Shown here piece by piece: positions 61,000 to 64,000 of a stretch of 64,000 nucleotides of DNA. The stretch's first letter is position 1. Every line of letters starts with the position of its first letter. Below the pieces are notes generated by a model. The model searched no databases, was not told the DNA's origin, and worked only from the letters and a program-made list of their open reading frames with translations. The position numbers and the translations under genes were made by a program. The DNA is from Margaritifera margaritifera (lineage: Eukaryota; Mollusca; Bivalvia; Unionida; Margaritiferidae), in the NCBI GenBank assembly GCA_029931535.1, contig JAQPZY010001301.1, positions 372,001-436,000 on the forward strand. Direction: 5' to 3'.

Positions 61000-62479
61000 A
61001 CGCCTGATTAAACACTAAATAAATGTACCTATGATATATTATATGTTTCTTTGCAAATTGTGGAGAGACAAAGTTTGCAATAGATTTGTTTAAAATAAAA
61101 TATAAAAAACTCCTTTGATATTTTTGAAATTATCTGCACAACACTTATGTACAAAATGTCTTACAACCAAAGAGGCTTGATCCTGGTGAGAATAAATGGC
61201 TGGAATTACTTGTTAATATATACCAGGACACTAATATATTGTTTCTTATAAACGACTGTGTGAATCTAAAAAAGAAAGTACGCAGCATAAAAAAGCTAGC
61301 ATTCAGTGGCAGGCATTATGGAATTTCAATATGGGTGATACTTCAAAAAGATAATGGAATTGTTCGTAACTTTTGTGAGAACTCGAGGTGTTTTGTTATG
61401 TTTTACTGTCGAGGCTAAACGCTGTAGAGTATTTTTGTGTGTGACGAGAATCACATATTAAATTAAGAAATCACATATTTACATACGAAATTAAATACGA
61501 AATTCTAGACACATTAAAAATAAGTAAACATACAAAGTTATTGTTGCTTCTCAAGTATACCCTTAATTACAATCTGATTACTCCTTAACTCTTGAATTTA
61601 TCATCTAAAATGTGTGCGCATCTATATCACTACATTTGATGTGTAAGATGTTTCCTTTTGCATCAAAAAGACGTACGTTTCTCCAGTTATAAAATTTTCT
61701 CTGTTCAGCAGAATCGGAAATATCAAAGATTGACATGGTTTAAGATGATCTATGTGTGAATTTTTTTATTGCTACAACATTAGGAAATTATAAACATTGG
61801 TTTACAAACTGAATAGAAGGCGCATCCAGAAACTAAAAACTAGCACTGGTAATATAGTTGCTCGTAAGTGCTGTACAAATTCAATTACTAGATAAATTGT
61901 TGCGGGGGGGGGGGGGACTTTTCATCCTTCCCACACCTATCTTGAAAATGCTTTCTCATGTACGTATTCAGAATTACTTGTTTGTCATTCTCTTATGTGT
62001 TCTCTGTTGCTTATGTAGTTCATGGCTGCTTATATAGTATGCTTTATTGTATTCTTGTATACAATCTCTGTTCTCTGGCATTTTTATTTTTGCATTCTTC
62101 TATCTGGCCGTTATTGTTTTGATAATATATTCTATTGCACATGCTCTTACGGTCTTTTCATTGCTTTTAATTTTTGTAAAATGTATCTTTCGATATTTGT
62201 CCAGTACATCTGTTAGCATCTTTTTATCGACTATTATTTTTTTACAAATAGTTGCTATATGGAAACGTATTCATATTATCCACTAAATAACGTTGATCAT
62301 CATATCATGAAAGGGCAACCTTATTTAGCCTGATATTTTATATCTCGTGATGGTAAGATATAATTAAATTCATTTCTTGGTGATTTATAGCTTGGTAATT
62401 TACACAAATTTTATACATATCTAATTATATTTTTTACAACTTTGTTTCTTAATACCCTTGCATACCCTATTTATTATCC
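61000..62479 (-). other. Downstream of the polymerase fragment
   Basis: No clear gene. A poly-G run is at 61904-61916. The plus-strand open runs at 62022-62286 and 62442-62633 are hydrophobic, T-rich shadows of decayed minus-strand DNA rather than genes. Remaining polymerase C-terminus or other element genes may be here, too broken to read. Confidence 0.4.
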
Positions 62480-63915
62480 AATGTCAAAGCTTACTTCTAA
62501 GATCACAAAATTCATTTTTGCAGTCACATGTGTCGTAAAACTGTATATTGCGTTTCATATAATTGTAAAAGTTGTCCGTTTTAACATTCATACATTGAGA
62601 ATTATATCCGAAAATACAAGTTTTATTTTGTAACCATATTGATTGTTTACCTTGTTGTAGTAAACTTCATACATCAGCATCTTACTGACTATCAAAACTG
62701 TAAAGCTGCCATAAATTGGTTTGGTTATTTATTTATTTTATTTTTTGTTATTTAAACTAACCGATACCAAAATCTTTAGCTAGTTTTGTTCTCTTTGCAA
62801 AAGAAATATCGTGCTGAAGATTACAATATTTCTTTTCATCAGTACATATTTTTACACTAGTTCCTTTTCTTAAATTTTGCATCTGTTTTCCAAAAAGAGA
62901 CTTATTAGATAATTTGAAAAAAAATCTTTTTTAAAGTCATTTGTTAAGTATTGTCTCAAAGATGTATTCAGTTATTATTTTAGCTCCTATTGGAATATAA
63001 CTGCTATGTAAATTTAGTTTTAGTTTTTATATGGTATTGTGCCAGTTTTATCTTCTTTTAATTTCGTTTGAAATGGAGATAAATCAGCCTCTCTAGCAAT
63101 TAGTTTTTCTGGTGCCAAAGGATAATGTTTAAAATAATCCGGCTAATCTGCTGGTACGCCTAAATCAACCGCAAATAATTCCTCCAGTTTTAGAATCGCC
63201 ACTTCAAGATATTACATTGTGTTCCATTTCTTTTATTACCTGTTTGTCTGCCCCTTTAATGATTCTAACGGGCATTGGTTGGAACGTGGCCCAACCACAA
63301 AATCATTGAAATATAAGTCTATACTAAACTTGTTTGGGACTTAATTATTTCATAATAACAATCAGTTCTTATTTTATTGTTCTGATCAATATAATACTCA
63401 TGGTTTGCTTTTGAGCATCTGTATGGTATCACAGATATTCTTCATCTAATTGCAGATTCAATGATTAAAAACATAATATGTTAGCAACTTTATTTCTGCC
63501 TCAATTATTATCACCCTAGCATCATGATCTAGTCCTGGTGCAGTAAAATAATGTGCTGAGTCCAGTCTGTGATTATTTATGTTACAAAAATGTAACATAT
63601 TATTAAAGTATCTTTTTACGTGGTAATCGAGAAGAGCAGTAAATGAATGTTTTTGAACATCTCTTACATATTGGCAATCCTCCTCTTTAATTCCTGATCC
63701 AGTGAATTTTGAATAACATTTCTCGATTGGTAGCTCAGTTTCATTAAATCTTTCTAATGAATTCATATATTGATATGGGTAAATATCTTTTTTCAAAACT
63801 CTGGGTTCCATTTTCTTAAAATGTTTTATTATTTGTGTAAATTTATCATCATTTAGATTGTTAGCAGGTTGCTCCAGTGACTGTCCTATAAACCTAGCAC
63901 TACCTAGAAATCTTA
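62480..63915 (-). pseudogene. Polinton/Maverick-type protein-primed DNA polymerase B, fragment
   Basis: The longest open piece, 63811-63458 (117 codons), has IYPYQYMNSLERFNETELP and SAHYFTAPGLDHDA, hallmark blocks of protein-primed family B polymerases in Polintons. Upstream to 63915 is ARFIGQSLEQPANNL. Downstream, after stops, come HYPLAPEKLIAREADLS (about 63120), SNKSLFGKQMQNLRK (about 62890) and KPIYGSFTVLIVSKMLMYE (about 62720). The catalytic DTDS box is lost: the site reads FSDIILN. Such enzymes replicate linear elements from a terminal protein. This copy has several stops and frameshifts, and the N-terminal exonuclease part would lie beyond the window. Confidence 0.88.
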
Positions 63916-64000
63916 TTCTTCTTTATGCACAAACGTCTTAGTTATTTTTTTCTCAAATCTATCGACTATAAGATCTTTTTGTTTTGAAACAAAAGATATT

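Overview
The window is eukaryotic nuclear DNA. It is AT-rich and dense in microsatellites, its coding exons are short with consensus GT/AG borders, and it carries decayed transposons. Several degenerate tandem repeats, with motifs like tgaccttggccgttgagcc and caagcaatccacaaa and a trailing gacagacgaac stretch, resemble repeats I associate with clam genomes. A lophotrochozoan, most likely a bivalve mollusc, is the best guess; this is inference from memory.

The one host gene I can support runs on the + strand through almost the whole window. It has twelve internal exons of 103-135 bp (7113 to 56399) that join into a single open frame of 1395 nt (465 codons), with no start or stop codon inside the window. 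The exons encode CUB-like extracellular beta-sandwich domains. Each domain is built from three exons with the same intron phases (1 outside, then 2, then 1, then 1 outside). Two kinds alternate: type I has one cysteine in its first exon and one in its second, and type II has neither. The window holds the end of one type I domain, a whole type II, a whole type I, another whole type II, and the start of a further type I. Both ends of the gene lie outside the window.

Part of the gene grew by segmental duplication. The block 22.03-30.99 kb, carrying the second and third exons of a type II domain and the first exon of the next type I domain, is repeated at 39.93-57.98 kb. The match covers introns as well as exons. 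Copy 2 is twice as long, mainly because it took two large insertions: one at about 43.2-48.2 kb holding a DIRS-order retrotransposon remnant, and one at about 50.2-53.6 kb holding a non-LTR retrotransposon.

Other mobile DNA: a broken mariner transposase at 0.5-1.5 kb (+); a Polinton/Maverick-type protein-primed DNA polymerase B pseudogene at 62.5-63.9 kb (-), running to the window edge; and three clusters of short, broken, unrecognised frames (2.8-6.9, 34.6-38.4 and 58.9-60.9 kb, +) that probably come from large DNA elements. Two of these clusters share a recognisable segment. The rest is intron carrying (TA)n, (CATA)n, (TC)n and (GT)n microsatellites, a 45-bp and a 34-bp minisatellite, and stretches where I see nothing. 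No RNA gene, CRISPR array or bacterial-type operon was seen.
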